64,000 bases of DNA from Tulasnella sp. 424 (taxonomy: Eukaryota > Basidiomycota > Agaricomycetes > Cantharellales > Tulasnellaceae): assembly GCA_019633425.1 (NCBI GenBank), contig WSUB01000004.1:650484-714483 (forward strand), written 5' to 3'. Below are positions 45,887 to 58,224 of this stretch, one piece after another; within the stretch, counting starts at the first letter, position 1; every line of letters starts with the position of its first letter. A program made the translations under genes and the position numbers. Under the pieces are notes generated by a model. That model made no database searches. It was not told where the DNA came from and worked only from the letters and a program-made list of their open reading frames with translations.

Positions 45887-48556
45887 TCAAAACGCGGCCA
45901 TATCCGAGGCTTCAATTTCGTCGGGAAAGATGAGACGACCGAGAATCTCGGAAGAGGACGGTCTTTCTGCTGGATCCATGATCCAACAGTTTAGGATAAT
46001 GGACTTCAGGGAGTCCAACGTGAGAAGATTGGTGGTATGGCTGTAAGAAACTAGTCTGTCAAGAAGCTCGACCGATCCAGGGGGTCGTCCTAGAATGAGA
46101 GCTGTTATGACGGCCGCGTTCCCCTTCGCATTGGAGAAAGGCAAACAGTCCGTGAGGACCTCGGGGGAGGTATATATTGGTTACCGAACAAGATCTTCAT
46201 ATCGAAACAGTTATAGTCACCTTGAATGTGGTGCATGCCCATGCCCAGACATCGCTTTTCAGTGTCTGCTTGACTTCACCTTCCAGAAGGAGCTCTGGAG
46301 CCATGTAGCGAAGTGAACCTTTCACAGACTTTGACGTCGTGAGACCTGATGAGACTCCTGACTCTAGAATGAACCTGGAAAGACTGAAGTCGCACAAGAC
46401 TGCGTCGAGGCTCTCATTTACAAGGATGTTGGCCTAAAGAATCCTTTAGACGACTTTCATACTGATATAGAAAGTAACTGCACCGGTTTCAAGTCTCCAT
46501 GGCAGATGGCCGGATTGCAGCTGTGTAGGTGGTTCACCCCTGACGTTATACCTTGAACCTGGAATGGAGCAACTTTCAACTGAACGGACGCTTCGAGGGG
46601 TTAATGAAGTAATGGCTTACAAATCTGAGTCGAGTAGCCAAATCCGGGTGAAAATTGTCTATATATTGCTCGACGTTTCCGTTGGCCATGTATTCCGACA
46701 CCAAGTGAGCGGATAAATAATCGTTGCTGAAATAGAAACCCAGAAGTGCAAGGATGTTAGGGTGCTTTGCCTTGTCCCATACTCTTAACTCCCTGACAAG
46801 ACGCTTATTTGACCAATAAGCATCGGGAAAGAGATGTAGGTTGGAAAGGAGGCTCACAATTGCCAAGCGACGCCGGCATTCTCTTGCTCGCGCTATCCGC
46901 AATTGCTTCACAGCGACTTTGGTCTGTGAGTCCGAAGACCTCATCACCGCCAGAAAGACTTCGCTGTAGTCCCCAACTCTAAACTCTGCGTTGTTGTCAA
47001 AAGGTATCTGGGAGGGAGGAATGAGAAGGTGGGATAAATCGTCCAGAACCGATTCCTACGAAGGTTGGATCGGTTATTTCAACACTCCACAGAGCAAAGT
47101 CTGGGCGGTACTTACCACAATGTCGGTGTCCACTTGTATGTGGAGTGTACCAGTCTGAATAGCTGCGTCCTTGCCACGAGCTCGCTTCTCCAGCCTCCCT
47201 TCGAGCCCTGGACTTCCTTTCCGTTTTGCGTTGACATTTCCATGCGTCGGCGAGCCAGTATTTGGTGATGGTAACAGTTCCAGTTGGCGATCTTCCATAG
47301 CAGAATCAGATGACGCCGTAGCGGTATCCAAGGCTTCAATTCCGTCAGGGAAGATGAGGCGATTAAGGATCTCGGATGAGGACGGCCTTTTTGCTGAATC
47401 CATGATCCAGCAGGCTGAGATAATAGACTTCAGGGAGTCTAAGGTAAGATGGTAGGTGGTATGACCGCTAGAAACTAGGCTGTCAAGCAGGTCGACCGAT
47501 CTGGGGGGTTGCCCTTTGATGATAGCCGCCATAATCATCACGTCCACCGTCTTATTGTGAAATGGGTGGAAATCAGTGAGGACCTTCGAGAAGGTACTTA
47601 TTTGTCACTCGACCAGCTTCACGTGGAAACAATTCTAGTCACCTCGAATGTGGTGCATGCCCATACCCAGACATCGCTCTCCAGTGTAAGCTTGACTTCA
47701 TTTTCCGGAAAGAGCTCTGGGGCCATACAACGAAGTGTACCTTTCGGAGTCTTTCCTGTAGTGAGACCCGATGACTCTCCAGCCTCCATAATGAATCTAG
47801 CAAGACCAAAGTCGCACAAGACTGCGTCGAGGATCTCATTTACGAGGATGTTCTTCTGAAGAATCCCTCAGCCGACAGTGATCCCGATAAAGAAAGTTAA
47901 ACACACCGGTTTCAAGTCGCCATGGCAGATGGCCGGACTACAGTTATGTAGGTAGCTCATCCCTGACGTTATACCCTGAACCTGGAATGGAGCAACTCTT
48001 GACTGAACGGACGCTTCGACAGGTCAATGAAGTAATGGCTTACAAATCTAAGTCGAGTAGCCAGATCCGGCTTAAATTTGTTTATATATTCCTTGACGTT
48101 TCCGTTGGCCATGTATTCCGACACGAAGTGAGCGTAGAGATAATCGTTCTCGAAATAGAAACCCAGAAGTGCAAGGATGTTAGGGTGCTTCGCCTTGGCC
48201 CATATTTTTAACTCCCTGGCAAGACGCTTATCTGACCAATGAGCATCGATAAAGAGATGTAGGTTGGAAAGGAAGCTCACAATTGCTTCGAGGCGCCGAA
48301 CTCCTTCTGCTTGTGCTATCCGCAATTGCTTCACAGCGACTGTGGTCTGTGAGTCTGACGACCCCAGGACCGCGCGAAAGACTTGGCCGTAACGCCCAAC
48401 TCCAAGCTCTGCGTCCTTTTCAAGAGCGATCTGGGAGGGAGGAATGAGAAGGTGGGATAAAGCGTCCAGAGCCGATTGCTAGGAAGGCTAGATCGGTTAT
48501 TTCAACACTCAACACGGCAAAGTCCGAGCGCTACTTACCAATATTTTGATGTCCAT
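45887..48556 (-). CDS. KK2: tandem double protein kinase
   Basis: Eleven exons (minus): 48556-48539, 48478-48281, 48226-48044, 47981-47907, 47855-47643, 47583-47116, 47055-46858, 46803-46621, 46558-46484, 46433-46221, 46159-45887; 698 aa. The first kinase (1-385) has LGVGRYGQVFRAVL, VAVKQLRI, ICHGDLKPKNILV, CDFGLARF. The second (386-698) keeps ICHGDLKPANILV but reads CDFSLSRF (DFG to DFS) and has a weakened loop FRVGDYSEVFLAV. The first unit's tail reads directly into the second unit's former start exon (VDTDIV then GTAAGT). The stop is created at 45887 where kinase sequence meets the WD40 exon remnant. Same family as KK1 and KW1-3, but the fusion point peptides differ from KK1, suggesting independent or diverged events. 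Confidence 0.82.
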
Positions 48557-48734
48557 TTGTGTTTATGCGTTATAATACCTTTCGTTGTCGTTTTTGTGTA
48601 GACGTAGTTGAGCAGTCCAGACAAAGTGGATGGAGGGATGGGAGTGGTTCACACATTGCAAGCGCGCGCGTTCAGGAACCGCATGAAGACCGAATGCCCA
48701 CGTGCGGGATGGAAGACCGGCACTTCTGCCCACC

Positions 48735-50392
48735 TACCGTACGGCGGCATCTGGCATTTTCGAGCGAGTAAATCGCATTGGAGGTGCACAGAGAGAGAGA
48801 GAAACGAGAGGCAGAGAAAGGATATTCGAAGGGAGGGAGACTAATCGCGGGGAGGACAATGGACTGGACTGCCCCTGGATGACGTAACTCCGACTCCCTC
48901 TCTCACAAAGTCCGATCCTCCATCCCGGCCCCTCTTAAAAATGACATGTTGTTCCCCAGTGTCACCTGTCAAGGCAGGGAAGAACCATCTCGAGGCTTCG
49001 TTGTTCCTCCAACCGTTATCGAGAGCAAATGAACTTCGTCCAAATGCTCCACCCGCATGACGGGGCGAACCGAGCTCGCCCACCGCCTAGGATCTTGGGG
49101 CCACCGGGAGAAGCTGTCCCCCTTGCAGCTGCTTTCAGACCTCTCTTTGGTTTGCAGGCAAAACGTACATCCCATGTTTGAACAAAAAAACCGAACTCGC
49201 ATTCCTTTTCATGAACGCGCTGAAATTACCGTAACAACTTACGGGGTATTTCGCAATGACTAGTTTGCCACACGCTCCGAGAGGATCATTCGCTCATGTG
49301 GGCGGCGTTCGGGGCTCCTCACTCCTCCTAAAGACCTCAGCCGACTCGGGTTCGAGGAGGCTGGGCTACTTGAGACGTTGCAAGTTTATCTCGATTCAGG
49401 TTCATTCTTGGGATAGTGTCATGAAATGAGAAGTCGCTGCACCGACCATGCGCATCTTATCGCATCCGTCATTTGCATGTCGCCAGTATTGGACGTCTCT
49501 TCATGCTTCGCGAGGGTCCGTGGATGAAAAGTCTTACAACGCCCGAATATTAAATTAAGCAAGTCACGGGCACAGACGTACACATCTCACGCTTGGGGAC
49601 CAAGGTGATGACGCTGAAAAACATGATGGTCACAAACGTTCAAGCACCCACGCCTTCAGCTCCGCCTAGGCGGGTAATTAGGCTATGGAGGTTGGATGGC
49701 TGAAAGAAGTCAAGTTGCGGGAGACCGTTCGGGAAGCCTTGCAAGTCCGAAAAATTGCTCAAGAGGATCGACCCGACATTATAAATACTTACCAGCTGTA
49801 CGTGTGGGTGAATCGACAGCCGAACGGTGCCGCTTGGTGAGTACTTGCACTTCTGTTCGGGAACGCAGTGGATCCCCGAGGCCTCCCCCCCCCCCCGTTG
49901 TCTGCCTAAATGATCGACACGAAGCATGGGAAGCTTCAGCAAGCCACAGACGTAAAAGTGAAGATCATTCCCAGCTCTCGTAAAATGTGCAGATCCCACC
50001 CAACCTCTTGAGGATTGGTCGGTGCGGATCCAAGCCTCCGGCGAAAGCTGGCGCGAGGACAAATAAGACCCGTAGAACAACATCACAAATCACCGGGCGA
50101 CGAGAGGTTACTGACCCATTTGTTGTCTCCTATTCCCAAATACGCACCCACGTCTTACGTTATGCATAGATGAGAGATTAGGATATAGGTGACTGGAAGA
50201 AATCAAGTTGCAGGATCTCGAATGAATAATCCAGAGTAACAAGCATGATGCGACCCCACTCGTTGTCTAGACTCCCAGTGCCGAGCACAATTGCCGCCAG
50301 TACACGAACCAAAAAGCCTGTCTTCTATGAAACCGCGCTCCTTAACCACCAGGAACGAGCTGGTACGACTGGAGCGATCAGAACTGGAAGCT
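48735..50392 (+). repeat. R4: array repeat copy
   Basis: Starts with the AGC-kinase first-codon block (GGCATCTGGCATTTTCGAGC at 48744) and carries the other R landmarks at 48870, 49217, 49422, 49586 and 49931, ending at the KW2 stop codon. Confidence 0.8.
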
Positions 50393-53314
50393 CTAAGAAG
50401 CGACATAATCGCCAAGGCCCATTTTTTTCGTGTCGAGGATAGCCACCCCTCCGTTTTTCAAGCATGCTGCGAGCTGATCACCCGCGCTCTGCCACTGAAT
50501 GTAGATAATTCTGCCAGACTGGCAATCCCATTCAAATAGCAAGGTGCCCGTCTAGAAGCAAAGATACGGCAGTCAGAGACGGCGTATAAGAGTAAAACAG
50601 TCACCTACAGCTGAGTAGATCAAAACGCGACCATCATGCGATCCAGTGGCGAGATATCGTCCTCGAGGACTGAATGCGTGTGTCCACACCCCGTCCCGGT
50701 GGTCCAGAAGTTCCTTTATGCAGGATCCATTTCGAGCATCCCAGATCCTCGAAGTGTTATGGTACGACGTTCTGGAGAGAACACGAGCGATCAGGAACTT
50801 CACACCGACCGACCCGAGGCACGTTGACTTACGATACGAGTAGGTACTGCATTGCAGGATCGAGGCTTGGGCACCAACCCAGGGACGTGGGCGCTTCAGT
50901 ATGACCCCTCAGCACCCACTTTTGGGCAGGATCAGTCTGACCGGTGGGGGATTGAGCAGGGCCAGCGGCCTCTACAGCATCCATGTTCCAGACACGAATA
51001 GTCAAGTCGTAACTTGAGGATGCAAGCAGAGTTTTATCCTTCGATAGGCGTAAAAAAAGGACCGCTTCTTCATGGTCGGTGAATGTACGCAGCGGGGTTT
51101 TTTTGTGAAGACGACAAATATGGATTTGCCCATCAACGCCGCACGAGATCAACGTTTCGTCATCGAACCAGAGGGCATCAAATACAGAGTCTGCGGGTTC
51201 GCGGCCACGCTTAGTATCAACGCGTAGCACCAGCACCTAAGAAACTACATACCACTGTGAAATCGGAAGACCTGGTAGATTTTCTCTCTTTTCCGAGTCT
51301 TCATATCCCACACAACCACTGCTCCATCGGCACTGGCGCTGAGCAGAAATAGAGCGCTGGGAGACCACATGATACTGTATATTCCGCTCGCATGGAAGTC
51401 CAGATAGGATTGAAGTGCACCTTTGGCTGACCAAACTCGCAGAACACCGTGATTACAGCCAGTTGTGAGCCAAGCTCCGGTGCAGTCCCATTCCATGGCA
51501 TAAAAGTAGCAATCGTATGCTGACTCTCGATGATGCTTGAGGGGAACAGGATCGAGCAGCGGAGCTGGCGGAACGGGTACGTTCCAGAGCCTGATCTCAC
51601 CATTGACTGAACTAATGACAGACGAGGTATAAGTACGAATCAAGCAGAAAAGTCTTCGTAGACAATCACCTGGTGGCTAGAACCTCACGTTTCAGAGGAT
51701 TCCATTGACAAATGCGCACCTAATGTGTGGAATGCGCATTTAGTTTTCACTACACAGCTTACTGCGAGCAAGCAACAAGTTACCGGAGATTGATGACCTT
51801 TCATCAAAATTGCGCCTTCTCCGTAGCCCTTTTGCATACGAACGCCTTCTGTGGAGATTATCGCCACGATCTGTGAGTTGAGGGCAATCCGGTCACCTTG
51901 TTGAGCGTACCAGTTTCAATAGATGCGTTCTTGCCACGAGCTAGCCTCCCTTCGAGCTCTGCGGTTCCTTTCCTGTCTCTCTTGACATTGCCATGGGTAG
52001 GCGAGTCAGTATCTGGTGGTAGATATGGTTCTGTCTGGCGATCTTCCGTAGCAGAGAGATGAGATGACGCTGTAGCAATATCCGAGGTTTTAATTTCGTC
52101 AGGGAAGATGAGGCGATCGGAAATCTCGGAAGAGGACGGCCTTTTTGCCGAATCCATAATCCAACAGCCTGGGATAATGGACTTCAGGCAGTCTAAAGTG
52201 AGATGGCAGGTAGTATGGCTGCTAGAAACTAGGCTGTCAAGCAGGTCGACCGATCCGGGGGTTCGCCCAAAGACGAGAGCCATAATAATTGCCCGGTCCG
52301 CCTTCGCTTCGGGAAATGGCTCGGAGTTCGTGAGGACCTTGAAGGAGGTACAGATTGGTTACCCAACAAGAGCTCCCCGTTTAAACAGTTATAGTCACCT
52401 CAAATGTGGTGCATGCCCATGCCCAGACATCGCTCTCCAGCGTATGCTTGGCTTCGTCATCCAAGAGCTCTGGGCTCATATAACGAGTCGAACCTTTCGG
52501 GGACTTCGATGTGGTGAGACCCGATGAGACTCCAGACTCCATAATGAACGTGGCAAGACCAAAGTCGCACAGGACCGCGTCAAGGCTCTCATTTACGAGG
52601 ACGTTTGTCTAAGAAATACTTTAGCCAACTTTCGTCCTGATATAGAATAGAAAGTCAATCAAACCGGTTTCAAGTCTCCATGGCAGATGGCCGGATTGCA
52701 GCGGTGTAGGTAGCTCATCCCGGACGTTATACCTTGAACCTGGAATGGAGCAACTCTCGACTGAGTGGGTCCTCCGACAGATAAACGAAGTGACGACTTA
52801 CAAATCTTAGTCGAGTAGCCAAATCCGGCTGAAGTTTGTTTATATATTCTTTGACGTTTCCATTGGCCATGTATTCCGACACGAGTTGAGCGCATAAATA
52901 ATCGTCGCTGAGATAGAAACCCAGAAGTGCAAGGATGTTAGGGTGCTTCGCCTTGGCCCATACTTGTAACTCCCTGGCGAGACGCTTATTCGGCCAATAA
53001 GCATAGGTAAAGAGACCTAGGGCGGAAAGGAGGCTCACAATTGCCACACGACGCCGAACTTCTAGAGCCTGAACTATCCGTAATTGCTTCACAGCGACTT
53101 TGGTCTGTGAGTCCGGGGATCCCAGAACCGCCAAAAATACTTGGCCGTAGCCTCCCACTCCAAGTTCTACGCCGTTTTCGAGAGTTATCCGGGAGGGAGG
53201 AATGAGAAGATGAGATAGATTGTCCAGAGTCGATTGCTAGAAAGTCTCGATCGGTTATTTGGACACCCCACATACCGAAGTTTGGGCGCTTCTTACCAAA
53301 ATGTCGGGGTTCAT
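50393..53314 (-). CDS. KW2: TKL-type protein kinase fused to TBL1-like WD40 propeller
   Basis: Twelve exons (minus): 53314-53297, 53236-53039, 52984-52802, 52739-52665, 52608-52399, 52337-51911, 51848-51784, 51719-51670, 51611-51253, 51190-50833, 50771-50609, 50551-50393; 754 aa, no phase conflict. The kinase has LGVGGYGQVFLAVL, VAVKQLRI, HGD at 153-155, DFG at 173-175, GSTRYMSPELL, SDVWAWACTTFE. The propeller from about residue 375 has eight blades: GHQSPVRICQWNP, EWDCTGAWLTTGCNHGVLRVW, IMWSPSALFLLSASADGAVV, ALWFDDETLISCGVDGQIHI, SKDKTLLASSSYDLTIRVW, LGWCPSLDPAMQYLLV, AFSPRGRYLATGSHDGRVLI, IQWQSAGDQLAACLKNGGVA. The intron joining the two halves (51849-51910) occurs in all three KW genes at the same codon. 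Confidence 0.87.
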
Positions 53315-53546
53315 TTGTGTTTATGCGTTATTATGACTTTCCCTGTCAATTTTATGTTGATCTCGGTGAGCAGCTCAGACTGATAGGATGGAGGGACGGG
53401 AGCGGTTGACACATGGCAACCAGGAACCGCATGAATACCGAACGCCCACGTGTGGGACTAGGAAGGGCAAGTCACTTCTGCCCACCTACCCCTGAAACCT
53501 ATCTCCAATGCTTCCCTTTTCTGGTATATAGTTATTTCAGACTAAA

Positions 53547-53930
53547 ATGAGTGCCCCACCGACGAAGTCCGGACGAAAGGTCAGGAGCCACCGGCAGCCC
53601 AACGCACACGATCGCGCCGCGTTCAATTCTAGTTCTGTCAGTACGTATGCGGGTTTAGGCCATGGAAGAATACCTAACTCAAGTCACCCTGCAGGTGACC
53701 GCTTGCAAAACCCTCCTGGCTTGGAAAACGACACGGGATATTTGCAAATTTGGTCGAATGCTAGCGTAAGTACTTACCAGCTCCAATGCTCCAAGCCTCT
53801 CGGGCTGGCCAGGCTGGCTCGGGGACAAGGAAGAACTGGAGAACAACATTACGTATCACTGCAGCAGGCTTTTTTGACCTGTTTCTTGCCTCTTGTTCCC
53901 AAACGTGAATCGTCTCCAAGACGTTTCTAA
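53547..53930 (+). CDS. Small ORF MSAPPTKSGRKV..., divergent from KW2, doubtful
   Basis: 127 codons. Its first residues, MS.P..K.GRKVR, recur at 58010-58096 (29 codons) and 63004-63060 (18 codons) at the same distance upstream of kinase start exons, but the continuations differ and stop early. From about 53755 the sequence is a degraded R fragment. Probably the 5' end of a former gene that shared the kinase promoter; unlikely to be functional. Confidence 0.25.
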   Translation: MSAPPTKSGRKVRSHRQPNAHDRAAFNSSSVSTYAGLGHGRIPNSSHPAGDRLQNPPGLENDTGYLQIWSNASVSTYQLQCSKPLGLARLARGQGRTGEQHYVSLQQAFLTCFLPLVPKRESSPRRF

Positions 53931-54874
53931 CTGAAATAAAAGCGTAAAGAGTTGTCTGAAACCGTTTATTCTCTTACTAACTCATTCAATGCTTCTAATC
54001 TGAAAAGACGTCACGCGAGTCCAGGGTGGCTTGATCCATCTGTAAACTCCCGCTTGCCAGCATCATCACCTACGCTGACAAATTCTAAACAAGGGAACAA
54101 GCTAAAGAGTCGCCTCTAATGGCTATTTTAATTGTGACCGAGGGCTTTAGCAGGCCCGTACTCTCCGGATGGTCACCCCCGTTTGCTGTAGTCGTCATTG
54201 GCATTACTTGGTTCGGAGCCTAGCCGCCTGGGCGTACAAACACACAAGATAAGGGTTTCCATGAATGCACGTCTCTCGCTACTGTGAGTTCTGGCTTGCT
54301 TGGATTCCGCACAGGATCAATTTGTCCAAATCAGTTGCAAACTATGGCGGGGTGCCTTCACGTCAACGTGCCCGGAGATGATCGTATGTGCTCGCCCTGG
54401 CCAATCGAGGAGCTCAGATCGTAGTGCCCGCTCCTGATCTCTCCGACCAGTTGGTCCAGGTTCTGGCTCAGCAGAGTCAACAGACCACAGGCAACGAGCT
54501 GGTGTTTGCCGAAAATACGATAACACGTCTCCTGCATCTATCCACCAATTCTATCAAACCTTTGTTAAAGGATGGACTGAAGAGGGAATGCACGTGGAGC
54601 CTCCTAGAGCGGACGCTGTGGTGTTCTGTCATGAACGCACGCACACGGTGGTACCGGTGTGGGGTCGATTAAGACGGAGCAAAGCTCAACGACCGGAAGA
54701 GGCGGACTAGCGACGCAAAATGCCTATGGAACCCTCCTCTTCTCAGCTGTCTTCCTACTTTTCCTCCCTGTTCTCCGCTCGACAAAGACGTAAGTTTTCT
54801 CAACCTCCTCGACTCGATGTTCGCCGCCTCTACCTCCCACTTCGAGCCAAGAGCGATTCTTGCAAAGGTCACAG
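53931..54874. other. Unassigned DNA in the array
   Basis: No similarity to other parts of the window was noticed except short R pieces. An open frame from 54720 (MPMEPSSSQLSSYFSSLFSA) is followed by a GTAAGT donor at 54789 but no matching downstream exon was found. Confidence 0.4.
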
Positions 54875-55059
54875 AATAGGGATCATTAGAAGAAATCAAG
54901 TTGAGGGATCTCAAAGTAATAGCCCAGAGTGACAAGCACGTGTCCATCCCATCACAAAGCACGGGTTGCGGCCAGTACGCGAATCAAAGTACTCGTCTTT
55001 TATTAAACCGCGCTCCTGCCGCTCCGTAGTCGTGTAGATGCGACTTGAGCTTGCGGACC

Positions 55060-55241
55060 GGGAGGCTCCAAGGAGCAACGGGCCGTAACCGCCAAAGTCA
55101 ATTCTATTGTGTCGAGGACGGTGACAGCCGCCCCTCCATTTTCCGATCACACGTGCTGCAAGCAGATCACCCGCGCTCTGCCACTGGATGTCCAAAGCAC
55201 TGCTGACCTCGCAATTCCGTTCGAATAGGAAGGTGCCCCTC
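55060..55241 (-). pseudogene. WD40 last-exon remnant
   Basis: Degenerate copy of the final WD40 exon (reverse strand reads IQWQSAGDLLAA and related words, with indels). Flanked on the left by an R tail (54875-55060). Confidence 0.65.
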
Positions 55242-55349
55242 TAGAAGCAACGATGAGGTGGTGAGACATGGCGTCCAGCGCATAAGACTAAAACAAGCAC
55301 CTACTACGTCAAAACGCGACCATCGGCTGATCAAGTAGCCAGGTTGGTG

Positions 55350-56035
55350 CTACAGTGATATCTGGCATTTTCTAACAAGTGAACCGCATTGGAGGTGCAG
55401 CGAGAGAGAAACTAGAGGCAGAAGAAGGATATTCGAAGATCGCGGGATGGACACCGGACTGCCCCTGGATGACGTAACTCTGACTTCCTGACGATGTCCG
55501 ACGCTCCATCCCTCCTCTCAAAATGTTGTTTCCCCAGTATCACCAGTCAAGCCAGCGAAGACTCGTCTACAAGCTTCGTCGTTCTTCCAGTTGTTACTTT
55601 ATCAAGGAAATGATCGTCTCGTGCAAGTGGTCCACCCGATCCATGTCAGGACCTGACCGAGCCTGCCCAGCACCCATGATCTTGGGGTCACCGGAAGAAG
55701 CTGTCTCCCTTGCAGCTGCTTTCAGACCTCGCTTTGATTTGCAGGCGAAAAGCACATCCCATGTTTGAACAAAAAACCGAACACACATCCCTTTTCATGA
55801 ACGCGTTGAAGGTGACAAATTATGCCAGCGTACTTCGCTTTGTTTGCCGACGGTCTGGAAGAGCCATTCGCTCATGTGCATGTGGGCATATTTGGTGCTC
55901 CTCACTCCTCCTAAAGACGTCAGCCGAGTCGGGTTCGAGCAGGCTTGCTACGTGAGACCGTTTATTGCATCCGTCATTACATGTCGCCACTATTGGACGT
56001 CTCTTCATTCTTTCACGAGACTCCGTGAATGAAAG
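55350..56035 (+). repeat. R5: partial array repeat
   Basis: Begins at the AGC-kinase 5' block (TCTGGCATTTTCTAACAAGT at 55361) and stops soon after the landmark at about 55985; the 3' half of R is absent. Confidence 0.75.
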
Positions 56036-57757
56036 GCATAGGTACGTTGGACAAGAGAGTATGTGCCAACAGCTTATTAATACCTTTCCCCCTTGTAGCC
56101 ATTGGCAGGCTTTGGGCAAAATGCGACGGCAAATAGTAAGGTTTCCCCAACTGCTTACCAGCAACCAGCAACTAACAAACTTGGCGTCTTGGTTCGCTCT
56201 TAGCCCCGTTTGCGATTCCTACGTACGACCAGAGACTCTCGTCCGCATCTGCGACCAGTGCAACTTTGGCACGTATAGTGGTCGGCGAATTATTTGTGGC
56301 TCTCCAGGTGTGTACATCCACAAACGAGTCACCCTTCCTCTAATTCCAAATTTTTATCAGGAACTTCCGACGCTTACTATTACGCGGAATGTACACGATT
56401 AGAGAAAGACCGAGATGGGTGTCCCAAGATTGTGAACTTAGGAGCAAGTCGGACGGATTTCTTCTGTTAGAGACGTAAAACGGGGTGTGTAGCGGCGACT
56501 CGTCTAAATTGCTGCTGGCACGGCAACCGACATGTCTCTCTTAACAGGGTTCAAAAATGGATAGCACACATATTAGACTGCGGGTATTATCTCCATGCAA
56601 TAGTAATCCTAGTGACCGTATATCGTGAGGTTCATCTTCTTGGGGCTGGTCACAGCATACAACACGTTTGGGAGAGGGGCGGCAATCACTGTCGTGGGTC
56701 GAACACTGGTTGAAGGAGAGGTGAATCACTGGATGGGTTCTCAAGGTCCCATACTTCCCTAGAGGTATAAACTCAATCAGCCTCGCCGCGGAGTCCAGTT
56801 GAATTGTTAGGGAACGTACCGCAATACGGGTAAAGAAGCCTGCCAGCACGCGGTGAGCAAACGTGGATCATACCATCCAGAAAACAAAATCCCGTACCTT
56901 AGCCTTGATCACAATGAAGCTATGATCCACATCGTGAGTCTCCTCGTGGAAGTCACAGAGATCACTGTTACAATGCCCGCAGCGATACCAGACTCCCCGA
57001 ATGCGTGTCATGCAGAGGTCGCAAAATGCGAATTCGTGAACATAGTTTGCTGCGTTGCCTATAACAGATAAACGGTGTTAGGGCATTAAACAATATGAGT
57101 GGGGGAGTAGGTTTTTTTCCGTCATACCGATCGAGTCCATAAAGTCACCATCGTATCTACCGACCAATACCATTGTAAGCGATCGTACTTGGCGCGGATG
57201 CTACGCCTCAGACTAAACCCACAGAATAGGAAGAAGAGGATGAGGGGTTTGGACTGGATGGTCCAGCTTCCGATTGAACTTGAGGAAGACGTGCGGGAAC
57301 GGATGAATGACGAAAGAGCTCTTTTCGCATTCGGCGCACTAAAATTTCATGAGTACGAGTCAAGCCCCTTGGCATAGGCATAGTGACGCGTTCCGGAATT
57401 AGGCTCACGAGATTATACGAAACGGGGTATGATGGGCAGTTGGCGCATTGGAATCGAGGACCAACGATATTCTGAGGGTGGGGGGGTAAGCGTTGGATCG
57501 GATAGCTTATTTCCTAATCGGATTTAATTAGGTGGCGGGGCATACCGTATTGCAGCCATCACATTTGACATGATGGTCGAGCGGATTGGATTCTCGCCGT
57601 TCGGTGGCCACAGCTGTCGTAGCATACGACGAATCGGCCGAGTTTGAGCGAGATCGAGGTGTAATGCGTTTCGTGGTGGCCTCAATCGTCGCTGCGTCAC
57701 GCTCAGACCGCAACACTCGAGCTCGTCTACTTGCAATAACAACTTCGGCGGAATGTT
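56036..57757. other. Unique DNA inside the array, no gene recognised
   Basis: 1.7 kb without similarity to the repeat unit. Short open frames occur on both strands (about 56541-56849 minus, 56853-57071 plus), none with a recognisable domain. Confidence 0.4.
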
Positions 57758-57771
57758 CGGGTGCTACTTAC

Positions 57772-57789
57772 CAAAATGTCGCTGTCCAT
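57772..57789 (-). pseudogene. Orphan kinase start exon
   Basis: The 18-nt first exon of the kinase genes (MDSDIL, followed by GTAAGTAGC) with its upstream region (57790-57990) is present, but the rest of the kinase is missing; sequence diverges within about 15 nt of the donor. Confidence 0.75.
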
Positions 57790-58009
57790 TTGTGTTGATG
57801 CGTTATACTGCCTTTAAATTTCCGTGTCGTATTTATCAATAGGATGGAGGGATGGGATCTGAGTGGTTGACACATCGCGCACGATCAGGAACGGCATGAA
57901 TACCGAATGCCCACGTGCAGGACAGGGAAGGCCGTGGAAGAGCAAGTCAATTCTATCCTTGAACCTCGTCTCAAAGGCCTTCTCTGGTATACAGTTATTT
58001 CTAACTAAT

Positions 58010-58096
58010 ATGAGTGATCCACAGACGAAGGCCGGACGGAAGGTCAGGAGCCATCCGGCAGCCCAGCGCACACGATCGCACCGCGTTCAATTCTAG
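58010..58096 (+). pseudogene. Short remnant of the divergent MS.P..K.GRKV ORF
   Basis: 29 codons (MSDPQTKAGRKVRSHPAAQR then stop soon after). Compare 53547 and 63004. Confidence 0.4.
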
Positions 58097-58224
58097 CTCT
58101 ACCGGTTTAGCTCATAGCTCATGGAAGGAACGCCTAACTAAGTCACCACGCTGGTTACCTCTCGCGAACGAACCCATCATGGCTTGGAAAAAGATTCGGG
58201 ATGCTTGGTCCGATGCTAATATCT

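Noticed and set aside
50393..51848. WD40 part of KW2 as a separate gene
   Set aside because: There is no start codon with a sensible N-terminus, whereas an intron with good borders joins it in phase to the kinase in all three copies.
54388..54672. Plus-strand open frame of 94 codons
   Set aside because: No domain, no conservation in other units, no splice support.
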